50,570 nt of DNA from DIGJ01 sp036658435 (GCA_036658435.1 JAVXEO010000007.1:1-50570), one strand, 5' to 3'; counted from the stretch's first letter, positions 1-7,183 are shown. Notes: generated by a model from the letters alone, not told the origin. A program made the numbers and translations.

Positions 1-590
1 CCCATCGGTACAATCCCATTGAGCATGTAAAATCAAGAATAAAATCCCCGGAAAGCATTGCAAAAAAAATGCGGCATAGTAATCGGGAGTTGACAATAGA
101 GAACGTGGTACGTTATGTAAATGATATTGCGGGAATAAGGGTAATTTGCTCCTTTACGTCGGACATTTATCGAATTGCAGATGCCATTATAAAGCAAAAT
201 GATGTGGAAGTGCTAAAAGTGAAGGATTATATTATTCAGCCGAAAGAAAATGGGTACATGAGTTATCACATGATTGTTACCGTTCCTATTTTCCTGTCAA
301 ATGAAGTAGTTAAGACAAAGGTTGAGATTCAAATACGAACCATTGCTATGGACTTCTGGGCAAGCTTGGAACATAAAATTTATTATAAATTTGAGGGAAA
401 TGCACCAGAGAGTATTCGAAAGGAATTAAAAGAATGCGCAATGATTGCTTCTTATCTGGATAATAAAATGCTTGGATTAAATGAAGAAATCAAACGATAT
501 GTTCCGGAAGAGATAGAAGACTTAATGGAAATTGTGGTAGATCCTATTCGAAGAGTACCAAAAGAAGCCTATGGAAGTCTTGATGAGTAG
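1..590 (+). CDS. Small alarmone synthetase (RelA/SpoT synthetase domain), 5' truncated by the window edge
   Basis: The frame is open from base 3, and residues encoded before the first ATG (HRYNPIEHVKSRIKSPESIA) are the conserved start of the RelA/SpoT nucleotidyltransferase domain. The ATG at base 69 is therefore internal and the true start lies outside the window. The family transfers pyrophosphate from ATP to GDP/GTP to make (p)ppGpp. Visible family features include DIAGIRV, the region around NGYMSYHMIV, VEIQIRT and MDFWASLEHKIYYK. About 196 residues are present with no HD hydrolase, TGS or ACT domain, which fits the short synthetase-only RelQ/RelP class. RelQ-like is my preference over RelP, but the missing N-terminus prevents a firm choice. 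It is followed by an S1-domain gene with its own promoter. Confidence 0.9.
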   Translation, partial: HRYNPIEHVKSRIKSPESIAKKMRHSNRELTIENVVRYVNDIAGIRVICSFTSDIYRIADAIIKQNDVEVLKVKDYIIQPKENGYMSYHMIVTVPIFLSNEVVKTKVEIQIRTIAMDFWASLEHKIYYKFEGNAPESIRKELKECAMIASYLDNKMLGLNEEIKRYVPEEIEDLMEIVVDPIRRVPKEAYGSLDE

Positions 591-609
591 GAAAAGAAAG
601 AGACAGGTG

Positions 610-639
610 TTGTCACAGCGGTCTTTAGAATGTTATAAT
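610..639 (+). promoter_or_regulatory. Sigma-A promoter of the S1-domain gene
   Basis: TTGTCA at 610-615, an 18-nt spacer, and TATAAT at 634-639. It lies 75 nt upstream of the S1-domain start codon. Confidence 0.6.
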
Positions 640-713
640 AAAAAAAGGGTATTGGTAGAAGAGAAGAGCATTTCAGGTAGTACAATAATTTAAAATAGAA
701 GAGGAGAATTACC

Positions 714-1688
714 ATGAAGGAAGAGATAACAGAGGTAGAATTAACAGATAAAACAACAGAGGAAGAGGTAGTAAGGGAAGAACCGACGCCATCTATGAAG
801 GAATATGAAGACGAAATTAACCGTTCTTTTAAAAAAATAAAAGAGGGAGATCTTATAAAAGGTGTGGTTATTGGGGTTTCGGACACGCAGGTAAATGTTG
901 ATTTAGGATATTATACAGAAGGAATTATTTTACTGGAAGAATTAAGCAATGATCCCCGTTTTTCTATAAAGGCAGATGTTTTAATAGGGGACAAGATTAC
1001 GGCCATGGTATTAGCGGAAGACGATGGAGAAGGAAATATTTCCTTATCTAGGAAGCAGGCCACCGATTTATTGGCATGGGACAAGCTTCGTGAAGCAAAG
1101 AAACTAGAAACCGTTTTTAAAGTTAAGCTTTCGGAAGCAGTGAATGCTGGTTTGGTTACTTATTTAGAAGGAGTTCGTGCTTTTATACCGGCTTCTCAAC
1201 TGACACTTTCTTATGTGGAGAATTTAGAAGAATGGGTTGGAAAGACAATAGATGTACAGGTCATTACGGTTGAAGAAGATAAGAAAAAGCTTGTACTTTC
1301 AGGAAAAGAAGTAGCCAGAAAAGTGGAACAGGCAGAGCGAAAAGGTAAGATCTCGAAACTTCAAAAAGGACTGGTTACAACCGGAGTTATAGAAAGTATC
1401 ATGCCCTATGGATGCTTTGTTAATATTGGAGAAGGACTAACTGGATTGGTACACATTTCGCAGATTTGCGGAAGACATATAAAACATCCGAATGAAGAAG
1501 TAAAAGAAGGGCAGAAGATAAAGGTAAAAATCCTTGATGTAAAGGATGGTAAAATCAGTCTAAGCATGAAAGCAGTTTCTGAAAATGAAGATAGTATGGA
1601 TCGGGCAGAAGATGCACCAATTGAGTATTCTTCAGGAGAAGAAGCAACGACAGGACTTGGTGCACTTTTGGCCGGATTCAAGTTTTAG
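714..1688 (+). CDS. S1 RNA-binding domain protein (ribosomal protein S1-like)
   Basis: The 324-residue cytoplasmic protein has an acidic N-terminal tail (about residues 1-40) followed by three S1 OB-fold repeats, at roughly 43-115 (EGDLIKGVV start), 132-200 (ending KKLVLSGKEVAR) and 217-286 (TTGVIESIMPYGCFVNIGEG, then LVHISQI and KISLSMK). S1 proteins bind single-stranded RNA and assist translation or RNA turnover. With three repeats it is shorter than six-repeat E. coli S1 and resembles the short S1/YpfD-type proteins of Firmicutes. The ribosome binding site GAGGAG sits 7 nt before the ATG. The 3' end overlaps convergent bioY by 4 nt, and no terminator is visible between them. The family is sure; the exact role (ribosome-bound or regulatory) is not. 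Confidence 0.88.
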   Translation: MKEEITEVELTDKTTEEEVVREEPTPSMKEYEDEINRSFKKIKEGDLIKGVVIGVSDTQVNVDLGYYTEGIILLEELSNDPRFSIKADVLIGDKITAMVLAEDDGEGNISLSRKQATDLLAWDKLREAKKLETVFKVKLSEAVNAGLVTYLEGVRAFIPASQLTLSYVENLEEWVGKTIDVQVITVEEDKKKLVLSGKEVARKVEQAERKGKISKLQKGLVTTGVIESIMPYGCFVNIGEGLTGLVHISQICGRHIKHPNEEVKEGQKIKVKILDVKDGKISLSMKAVSENEDSMDRAEDAPIEYSSGEEATTGLGALLAGFKF

Positions 1689-2242
1689 TGAAGCTTGATG
1701 TGAGATTTCAATCGTTTTGTCATAAGAAATGCCAGAGCGATTTTTACAAGATCTGGGATAATAAAGGGAAATACACACCAGCCAAGCGCCGTTAATATGC
1801 TAATGGCACCGTTTTGCTTTGCATATACAAACATGAACCAGAGGGTTCCAACACCATAGCAGATAATGAGTCCAACTATCATAGAAAGAATCATGACCCA
1901 TGATTTGTTACCTAATAAGGAAGTGATGAGCCAGTAGATCAGCGCTGAAAAAATGAATCCTAGAATATATCCACCGGTTGAGCCAAGTAAATACCCCAAA
2001 CCACCTGAAAAGCCGGAAAAAACAGGAACACCAACAGCACCTAAAAGGATATAGACCAAGATAGAAAGAGAACCATATTTCCCTCCTAATAAGCCAAGGG
2101 TGCAAAAAACAGCAAAAGTCTGAAGTGTGAATGGAACGGTAAAGGGGATAGAAATCCAGGAACAAACGGCAATTAATACGGAAAATAAAGCAATATAGGT
2201 CATGCTAACCGTGGTGATGTGCTTTGTATTACTTTTAATCAT
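1685..2242 (-). CDS. bioY: Biotin transporter substrate-binding S component BioY
   Basis: This 185-residue, very hydrophobic protein has about six membrane segments. It carries the BioY pattern: an N-terminal helix, then IPFTVPFTLQTFAVF, LGGKYGSLSILVYILLGAVGVPVFSGFSGG cut by glycines, and GSTGGYILGF. BioY binds biotin and works either alone or with an energy-coupling EcfT/EcfA module. No ECF ATPases are adjacent, so it would share a module encoded elsewhere. The ribosome binding site AAAGGAG lies about 8 nt before the ATG. A perfect 20-bp-arm palindrome overlaps its -35 box (see the operator entry), pointing to biotin repression by BirA. The product call is firm. Confidence 0.93.
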   Translation of the reverse strand: MIKSNTKHITTVSMTYIALFSVLIAVCSWISIPFTVPFTLQTFAVFCTLGLLGGKYGSLSILVYILLGAVGVPVFSGFSGGLGYLLGSTGGYILGFIFSALIYWLITSLLGNKSWVMILSMIVGLIICYGVGTLWFMFVYAKQNGAISILTALGWCVFPFIIPDLVKIALAFLMTKRLKSHIKLH

Positions 2243-2285
2243 GATAAAGGCTCCTTTGTGTAAGTAAAATTTTTATTATAAGGGT

Positions 2286-2314
2286 AGTATAGTGAGAAAC
2301 AAGAAGAATGTCAA
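2286..2314 (-). promoter_or_regulatory. bioY promoter
   Basis: On the minus strand, TTGACA (2309-2314), a 17-nt spacer and TATACT (2286-2291). The -35 hexamer lies inside the left arm of the palindrome at 2298-2348, so a protein bound there would block RNA polymerase. Confidence 0.75.
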
Positions 2315-2348
2315 CCATAATATTATTGTGGTTGACATTCTTCTTGTT
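2298..2348. promoter_or_regulatory. BirA-type biotin operator (palindrome) ahead of bioY
   Basis: Two perfectly complementary 20-nt arms (2298-2317 and 2329-2348) flank an 11-nt AT-rich centre. The inner part reads TGTCAACC, 13 nt, GGTTGACA. This resembles the Firmicute BirA box (TGTnAACC, 14-16 nt, GGTTnACA) apart from a slightly shorter spacer. It sits between the metal ATPase stop codon and bioY and overlaps the bioY -35 box. A terminator for the ATPase is an alternative or additional role, since the stem is long, but the following tract is not a clean U-run. Confidence 0.72.
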
Positions 2349-2368
2349 AGAACGGATGTCTTTATATA

Positions 2369-4285
2369 TTAAAAAGTGTAGGCTCGTAACGTTCGAATGG
2401 AGTTTAAAATTGCAATCATAGCAACGCCAACGTCGGCAAAGATGGCCAGCCACATATTACCCAAACCAAGAGCAAGAAGAATCATAACCAGTACCTTAAT
2501 TCCCAGAGCAAGAATAATATTTTCAGAAACAATTTTTCTGGTAAAACGAGAAATGAGAATGCCTCGTTTTATTAAAGAAAGTTCATCGGTCATAAGAACA
2601 ATATCAGCGGCTTCAATGGCAGCATCGGAACCGAGTCCACCCATGGCAGCACCAATGTCGGCACGAGCCAAAACGGGAGCATCATTAATACCATCGCCCA
2701 CAAATAAAATCTTTTCTTTTGCACCGGCTTCTTTTAAAAGCCCTTCTATTTTCCCTACCTTATCACTAGGGAGAAGTTGAGAATAATAAGAATCAAGTTT
2801 TAATTCCTTTGCAACATAAGAAGCGGTTTCCTCTGTATCTCCAGTCAGCATAATGGTTTTGATTCCAAGTTTTTTCAAATCAGAGATGGCAGCTTTGCTA
2901 TCGGACTTTATTTCATCAGAGATTAAAATATTTCCTGCATAGTTACCATTGATAGAAAGATGGACAACGGTTCCACCAGACGGAGGACAGGAGTCATGAG
3001 GAATAGAGTAGAAATCCAGCAGCTTCTGGCTTCCAAGGAGGACGTCTTTTCCCAGGTAGCAGGCATGAATGCCAAGACCGGCAATTTCTTCATAGTGGGT
3101 TATGCTTTGTGGAAGCACTTTTTTAGGGTAGGCTTTCACGATAGATTTAGCAATAGGATGGGTGGAATAACTTTCCATAGTGGCTGCGGTTTCTAAAAGC
3201 TCTTCTTTTGTAAATCCCTTTTGAGGACACAAATCCGTAACTTGAAAGCTTCCTTTTGTTAAAGTTCCGGTTTTATCAAAAACAGCACAGGAAACATTGC
3301 TTAACGCGTCCAGATAATTGCTTCCCTTTACAAGGATACCATTTTTTGAAGCACAGCCAATTCCACCAAAAAACCCCAGTGGAACGGAAATTACCAAAGC
3401 ACAGGGACAGGATACCACTAAAAATCCGCAGGCTTTATAAATCCATGGGAAAAAATCAAAGCTTCCACTTAAAATAGGTGGAAGAAGTGCAAGTAAGAGA
3501 GCAAAAATGACCACAGCCGGAGTATACACCTTTGCAAACTTGGTAATAAAATTCTCTGTGGGAGATTTTCTTGCAGCAGCATTTTCTACAAGATCCAAAA
3601 TTTTTGCAACCGTAGAATCTTTATAGGGCTTTGTAACCTGAATATACAAAGTACCGGAACCATTGATACATCCACTTAAAATTTCATCTTTTTCTGCAAC
3701 TTTTTTGGGGACGGATTCACCGGTAAGGGAAGACGTGTCGATAAAGGAAGAGCCTTCTATTACAATGCCATCAAGAGGAATACGTTCCCTTGGTTTTACT
3801 AAAATAATATCACCGGGGTGAACTTCTTCCGGAGCGATTTCTTTGATGGTATCCCCTGTCTTTACATTTGCAAAAGCAGCCTTAATATTCATAGCATCGG
3901 CAAGGTGCTTTCGTGACTTATCAACGGCCATATCTTGTAGAAATTCTCCGATTTGATACAAAATCATAACGGCAAGAGCTTCCGGATATTCTCCAATTAA
4001 AAAAGCACCAAGGGTTGCAATTGCCATTAGAAAATTTTCATCAAAAATTTGACCGTGAAAAAGGTTACGCACTGCAGTAAAAAGAATTTTATAGGAAAGA
4101 AGAAGATAGCCGGTTAATATACCAAGTATTTGCAAAGCTCCTTCCTGAAAAAATAAAATAGAAGTAAAACCAATAAGGGAGCCAATGGTAGGAAGAACTA
4201 GAGATTGGAGATTCCAATCTGCTTCCTTGTGTAAAGAGTCATGATGCTGGTGATTATGGGGAGCCGAAGAATATTTACTTTTCAT
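2369..4285 (-). CDS. cadA: Heavy-metal P1B-type ATPase (Cd/Zn/Pb exporter)
   Basis: I start the 638-residue protein at the ATG at 4285, which has AAAGGAA upstream; a longer reading frame would run back into the ArsR gene. Order of motifs: a His-rich N-terminus (HNHQHH, residues 10-15), TGES at 188-191, the metal-site CPC at 293-295 in a membrane helix, the phosphorylation site DKTGT at 337-341, HP at 376-377 and GDGIND at 530-535. The last helix carries DVGVAMIAILNSIR, typical of Zn/Cd/Pb pumps. There is no N-terminal CxxC HMA domain; the His-rich tail may take its place. It lies 16 nt after the ArsR/CadC-like regulator gene, forming a metal-induced efflux operon. Cd/Zn/Pb specificity is inferred from motifs and partner. 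Confidence 0.93.
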   Translation of the reverse strand: MKSKYSSAPHNHQHHDSLHKEADWNLQSLVLPTIGSLIGFTSILFFQEGALQILGILTGYLLLSYKILFTAVRNLFHGQIFDENFLMAIATLGAFLIGEYPEALAVMILYQIGEFLQDMAVDKSRKHLADAMNIKAAFANVKTGDTIKEIAPEEVHPGDIILVKPRERIPLDGIVIEGSSFIDTSSLTGESVPKKVAEKDEILSGCINGSGTLYIQVTKPYKDSTVAKILDLVENAAARKSPTENFITKFAKVYTPAVVIFALLLALLPPILSGSFDFFPWIYKACGFLVVSCPCALVISVPLGFFGGIGCASKNGILVKGSNYLDALSNVSCAVFDKTGTLTKGSFQVTDLCPQKGFTKEELLETAATMESYSTHPIAKSIVKAYPKKVLPQSITHYEEIAGLGIHACYLGKDVLLGSQKLLDFYSIPHDSCPPSGGTVVHLSINGNYAGNILISDEIKSDSKAAISDLKKLGIKTIMLTGDTEETASYVAKELKLDSYYSQLLPSDKVGKIEGLLKEAGAKEKILFVGDGINDAPVLARADIGAAMGGLGSDAAIEAADIVLMTDELSLIKRGILISRFTRKIVSENIILALGIKVLVMILLALGLGNMWLAIFADVGVAMIAILNSIRTLRAYTF

Positions 4286-4301
4286 ATAATTTAATTCCTT
4301 T

Positions 4302-4661
4302 CTATTCGGTAACATGGGATAAGCCTTGATCAAAAATATGCTTAACATGGTCATCGGCAAGAGAATAGTAAACTACTTTTCCGTCTTTTCTATTCTTAAC
4401 AAGCTTTGCCGATTTTATTACCCTTAACTGGTGAGAAATGGCAGACTGTGTCATTTTAAGAAGTGCTGCAATATCACAGACACACATTTCGGATTCAAAG
4501 AGTGCACATAATATTTTTACACGCGTGGTATCTCCAAATACTTTAAATAGTTCCGCTAAATCATATAAAATTTCTTCATCCGGCATTTGTTTTAAAGCAA
4601 ATGCAATGGTTTCGTGGTGAATGGCATTGCACTCACAAATTTCAGCATGTTTACTGTCCAT
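4302..4661 (-). CDS. cadC: ArsR/SmtB-family metal-sensing repressor (CadC-like)
   Basis: A 119-residue winged-helix repressor that should release DNA when metal binds. The recognition helix region is KMTQSAISHQLRVIKSAKLV, followed by the wing GKVVYYSL. Two metal sites are visible. Cys60 and Cys62 (CVCD), plus Cys9 and Cys11, make the alpha-3N Cd/Pb site of CadC. Asp103, His105, His116 and Glu119 keep the D-x-H-x10-H-x2-E spacing of the SmtB/CzrA alpha-5 Zn site. Having both resembles staphylococcal CadC. It is first in the operon with the P-type ATPase. The ribosome binding site AAAGGAGG precedes the ATG. The operator at 4694-4711 implies autoregulation. Confidence 0.92.
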   Translation of the reverse strand: MDSKHAEICECNAIHHETIAFALKQMPDEEILYDLAELFKVFGDTTRVKILCALFESEMCVCDIAALLKMTQSAISHQLRVIKSAKLVKNRKDGKVVYYSLADDHVKHIFDQGLSHVTE

Positions 4662-4693
4662 TTAAGTACCTCCTTTAAATTAATAATAAAACG

Positions 4694-4711
4694 TATGAAC
4701 AACTGTTCATA
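4694..4711. promoter_or_regulatory. CadC/SmtB-type operator
   Basis: Perfect 8-2-8 inverted repeat TATGAACA-AC-TGTTCATA, the core of known ArsR/SmtB-family operators. It lies just downstream of the -10 box, at the expected transcription start of the metal-efflux operon. Confidence 0.82.
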
Positions 4712-4716
4712 TATTC

Positions 4717-4745
4717 ATTATAATTTTTTTACATTTATTTGTCAA
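4717..4745 (-). promoter_or_regulatory. Consensus sigma-A promoter of the metal-efflux operon
   Basis: On the minus strand, TTGACA (4740-4745), a 17-nt spacer and TATAAT (4717-4722): a perfect consensus match. A promoter this strong needs a repressor, which fits the operator placed directly downstream. Confidence 0.85.
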
Positions 4746-4842
4746 CATTATTTATAAAATATATATTTTTTTTAGATAGAAACAGAAAATGCCAAAATCA
4801 TTGTAAATGATAACTAAAAAAACAAGGAAAAATTAAAATCTA

Positions 4843-4871
4843 TTGACATATTACACAAAACATGATATAGT
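4843..4871 (+). promoter_or_regulatory. Promoter of a small RNA candidate
   Basis: TTGACA (4843-4848), 17-nt spacer, TATAGT (4866-4871). No coding start with a ribosome binding site follows before the terminator at about 5000, so it appears to drive a non-coding RNA. Confidence 0.7.
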
Positions 4872-4877
4872 AAAAAA

Positions 4878-5002
4878 GGTCGTTGAAAGCAAGAGGAGAA
4901 GCTGTTTTAACGTTGGGGAACGTGAGAGGGTGACATAATAGAACTGAGGTCAAGAGACGTGTATTGGAGAGTACACCTTCTTTTGACCTCAGTTCTATTT
5001 TA
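4878..5002 (+). ncRNA. Unrecognised ~120-nt small RNA with promoter and terminator
   Basis: A strong promoter and a perfect 16-bp terminator stem (4938-4953 with 4983-4998, then TTTTATTT) bracket about 120 nt without an ORF. The upstream part can fold as CGTT.../...AACG around a loop containing AAGAGGAGA. Alternatively it can form ACGTT-GGGG-AACGT at 4910-4923. The two folds share bases and so exclude each other. The terminator stem is capped by a small hairpin GTGTA/TACAC with loop TTGGAGA. The purine-rich GGA loops resemble CsrA-binding or anti-Shine-Dalgarno-type sRNA loops. I do not match it to tmRNA, SRP RNA, 6S RNA or a known riboswitch. Both neighbouring genes are on the minus strand, so it is not a leader for either. 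Confidence 0.6.
4938..5002 (+). terminator. Intrinsic terminator of the small RNA
   Basis: A 16-bp perfect stem (4938-4953 / 4983-4998) with an internal capping hairpin, followed by TTTTATTT. The 3' flank runs straight into a copy of the 34-bp palindromic repeat. Confidence 0.8.
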
Positions 5003-5030
5003 TTTATGTAATAGGAAAGTGCTCCTATTA
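5003..5030 (+). repeat. Post-terminator palindromic repeat, copy 1 (3' end altered)
   Basis: The first 28 nt of the 34-nt unit: arm TTTATGTAATAGGA, centre AAGTGC, then TCCTATTA, after which the match ends. It follows directly on the small RNA terminator. The other copies are at 13252, 33860 and 50041. Confidence 0.8.
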
Positions 5031-5033
5031 AAA

Positions 5034-5963
5034 TTAAAGATGCTTTGTCAGCCAATTTAGAATATCCTCATATACGACTTCTTTATTTTGCTCATTTAAT
5101 AACTCATGACGATAATTGGGATATAGTTTACAGCTAAAGTCTTTTAGATTTTCTTTTTTTAAATTCTCTTGAACTTCTTCAATTCCCTTACCCCAGTTTC
5201 CTACAGGATCCATATCTCCGCTTATTAAGTAAAGAGGGAGATCCTTTGGAACGGAGTCATACCAAATCTTAGAAGAGACATAACCTAATAACATGGACAA
5301 ATCATAAAAGCCGGAAGTCGTAAAAAGGAAGGTACAGTATTCATCCTTTAAATAGGCATCTACAATAGCCTCATCTTTTGTAAGCCAGTCTTTTTCAGTG
5401 CGAACCTTTGCATATTTACGGTTATACTGCCCAAACATTAAATGATCAAGAAATTTACTGCGATAACGTTCTCCTTTAAATTTCTTTACCATAGAAATTA
5501 TAAACTTCCCAATTCCCAAAACCGGATTGGAGCCGGAAGTTCCACATAGGATAACACCATCAACTAAACTTCCAAATTGCGCAATATAAGCTCGGGCAAT
5601 AAAGGACCCCATACTGTGGCCAAACAAAAATACCGGTAAGTCCGGGTAGAACTTTTTAATGCTTTTTGTCAGCTGGGCTACATCTTTTGGAAGAAAAGTC
5701 CAACCATCCTTTGATGCAAAATAACCTAAATCTTCCTTAGAAGCAACGCTATTCTTGTGCCCAATATGGTCATTGCCGCAGACAAGAATATCATTCCCCG
5801 TCATAAAGTCAATAAAGGGTTCATAACGTTCCACATACTCACACATTCCGTGGGAAATCTGTAAAATTGCTTTTGGAATATTTTTAGGCTTGTAGATAAA
5901 ATAGGTAACGATATTGGTATCATTACTGCTCTTTAGAGTATGCATCTCTTTTGTATAATTCAT
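5034..5963 (-). CDS. Alpha/beta hydrolase (serine aminopeptidase S33 / monoacylglycerol lipase-like)
   Basis: A 309-residue soluble hydrolase without a signal peptide. The oxyanion region HGMCEYVERYEPF (from residue 38) and the nucleophile elbow GHSMG (Ser117) are clear. The other triad members are probably Asp252 (GDMDPVG) and His286 (NYRHELLNE). This arrangement is that of the lysophospholipase/monoacylglycerol lipase branch, which cleaves fatty acyl esters. The natural substrate cannot be read from the sequence. A GGTGAT ribosome binding site precedes the ATG. It is monocistronic, convergent with the small RNA, and divergent from the corA transcription unit. Confidence 0.87.
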   Translation of the reverse strand: MNYTKEMHTLKSSNDTNIVTYFIYKPKNIPKAILQISHGMCEYVERYEPFIDFMTGNDILVCGNDHIGHKNSVASKEDLGYFASKDGWTFLPKDVAQLTKSIKKFYPDLPVFLFGHSMGSFIARAYIAQFGSLVDGVILCGTSGSNPVLGIGKFIISMVKKFKGERYRSKFLDHLMFGQYNRKYAKVRTEKDWLTKDEAIVDAYLKDEYCTFLFTTSGFYDLSMLLGYVSSKIWYDSVPKDLPLYLISGDMDPVGNWGKGIEEVQENLKKENLKDFSCKLYPNYRHELLNEQNKEVVYEDILNWLTKHL

Positions 5964-6015
5964 ATAGGAATCACCATGCCTTTCTAAAGCAGGAAAGAGT
6001 AGTTCTTCACACTGC

Positions 6016-6044
6016 TTGGTTTTCTTCTAACCTTATGGTACTAT
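6016..6044 (+). promoter_or_regulatory. Promoter of the leader-peptide/corA unit
   Basis: TTGGTT (6016-6021), 17-nt spacer, TACTAT (6039-6044). It lies upstream of the 22-codon ORF, so both ORFs would be on one mRNA. An 8-nt inverted repeat (CTAACCTT and AAGGTTAG) spans this promoter and the leader ribosome binding site. Confidence 0.5.
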
Positions 6045-6085
6045 CTATATTTTGTTTTGTAAAGGAAAAAAGGTTAGGAGTGATA

Positions 6086-6154
6086 ATGGGTAATTTTTTT
6101 AATGAAATCTTGTCGTTTGCTGAAAAAAATGGTACGATAAGTAAAAAGAATTAG
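6086..6154 (+). CDS. Candidate 22-residue leader peptide upstream of corA
   Basis: A short ORF starts at an ATG with a good AGGAG 6 nt upstream, encodes 22 residues (begins MGNFFNEILSF, ends KK N) and stops 13 nt before the corA ATG. It lies between the promoter and corA. Placement and signals suggest a translated leader, possibly coupling or sensing magnesium as leader ORFs do upstream of some Mg transporters in enterobacteria. That parallel is inference only; no homologous peptide is recognised. It may be a chance ORF. Confidence 0.35.
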   Translation: MGNFFNEILSFAEKNGTISKKN

Positions 6155-6167
6155 AAGGGAGAATGGA

Positions 6168-7112
6168 ATGATAAAGATATATAAAACCGATAATGGAATT
6201 TTATCGGAAAAACAGGAATTTGAACAGGATGTATGGATAAACCTTATATCTCCCACAACAGAAGAAATAACAGCCGTTACGGAACATTATAAAATAGATT
6301 TAAATGATGCAAAAGCAGCATTGGATGACGAGGAAAGCTCTCGTGTACAGCTAGAAGATGGGTATACATTAATATTAGAAGATATTCCTTTGGAGGAAGT
6401 GAGAAACGATCAAAGGGCGTATACGACAGTTCCTCTTGGAATACTTTTGGTAAAAGAAGCCATTATTACGGTATGTGCCATGGAAACGGTGGTATTAAGT
6501 ACTTTTTTTAATAATAAAGTAAAAGGCTTCAGTACAAAGAAAAAAATGCGCTTTGTATATCAAATTTTACTGCGTACAACCAATTTGTATCAGGCATATC
6601 TGCGTGTTATTGATAAAAAAAGAAGCGAGATTGAAAAAAGAGTTGGGAATCAAATTACAGAGAATAATGATTTAATTAATCTTCATGAACTGGAAACAAA
6701 CTTAGTATATTTTGCAACTTCTTTGAGCGCAAATAAACTGGTACTGGATCGACTGACCCGCTATGAACGAATTAAGCAATATCCCGAAGATAAGGAACTC
6801 TTAGATGATGTTATTGTAGAGAACCGCCAGGCAATTGAAATGACCAACATATATCGAGATATTATTCATGGAACCAGAGACTTAGTATCAACCATTATAA
6901 ACAATCGCTTAAATAATGTGATGAAATTTTTAACTTCCATCACATTAGTTATGGCGATTCCAACGATTATATCCGGTATTTATGGTATGAATGTAAGCGA
7001 AAAATGGATGCCATTGGCTAACGAGCCTCATGGTTTCTTAATAATATGTATTTTTACAACGTTGGTTTGCATCGTTGCTTTGCTTATTTTAAAGAGAAGA
7101 AAAATGTTATAG
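6168..7112 (+). CDS. corA: CorA-family magnesium/divalent cation transporter
   Basis: The 314-residue protein has a large cytoplasmic N-terminal domain (about 1-250) and two C-terminal transmembrane helices (about 255-275 and 288-308). The signature GMN occurs as IYGMNV just after the first helix, the selectivity-filter position of the CorA/MIT superfamily. CorA pentamers conduct Mg2+ (some members Co2+, Ni2+ or Zn2+). Short basic residues follow the last helix. The ribosome binding site AAGGGAG is 6-7 nt before the ATG. It is preceded by the small leader ORF and followed by a sigma-28-like promoter for the flagellar genes. Direction (uptake or efflux) is not shown by sequence. Confidence 0.93.
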   Translation: MIKIYKTDNGILSEKQEFEQDVWINLISPTTEEITAVTEHYKIDLNDAKAALDDEESSRVQLEDGYTLILEDIPLEEVRNDQRAYTTVPLGILLVKEAIITVCAMETVVLSTFFNNKVKGFSTKKKMRFVYQILLRTTNLYQAYLRVIDKKRSEIEKRVGNQITENNDLINLHELETNLVYFATSLSANKLVLDRLTRYERIKQYPEDKELLDDVIVENRQAIEMTNIYRDIIHGTRDLVSTIINNRLNNVMKFLTSITLVMAIPTIISGIYGMNVSEKWMPLANEPHGFLIICIFTTLVCIVALLILKRRKML

Positions 7113-7122
7113 ATAATAAGTC

Positions 7123-7150
7123 TAACCTTTTGCCTTTATTGTGCCGAAAT
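7123..7150 (+). promoter_or_regulatory. Sigma-28 (SigD/FliA)-like flagellar promoter
   Basis: TAAC (7123-7126), 16-nt spacer, GCCGAAAT (7143-7150), against the known sigma-28 consensus TAAA, 14-16 nt, GCCGATAA/T. It is the only such match I noticed upstream of the flagellar block and lies 33 nt before the FliK-like gene. Confidence 0.6.
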
Positions 7151-7183
7151 AGTGAGTAACGATGAAAGCCTATAAAGGAATGA

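Noticed and set aside
69..590. ATG at 69 as the start of the alarmone synthetase
   Set aside because: The frame stays open to the window edge and the upstream residues are conserved family sequence; the ATG is internal.
2397..2780. Plus-strand 127-residue ORF and other ORFs inside the metal ATPase gene
   Set aside because: Antisense to a gene with clear motifs; no ribosome binding site or recognisable domain.
4878..5002. Small RNA as a riboswitch, T-box, 6S, SRP or tmRNA
   Set aside because: No conserved core of these classes is visible, and no gene follows on the same strand.
4840..5055. Minus-strand 71-residue ORF over the small RNA region
   Set aside because: Overlaps the small RNA terminator and the repeat, composition looks random, and no ribosome binding site is seen.
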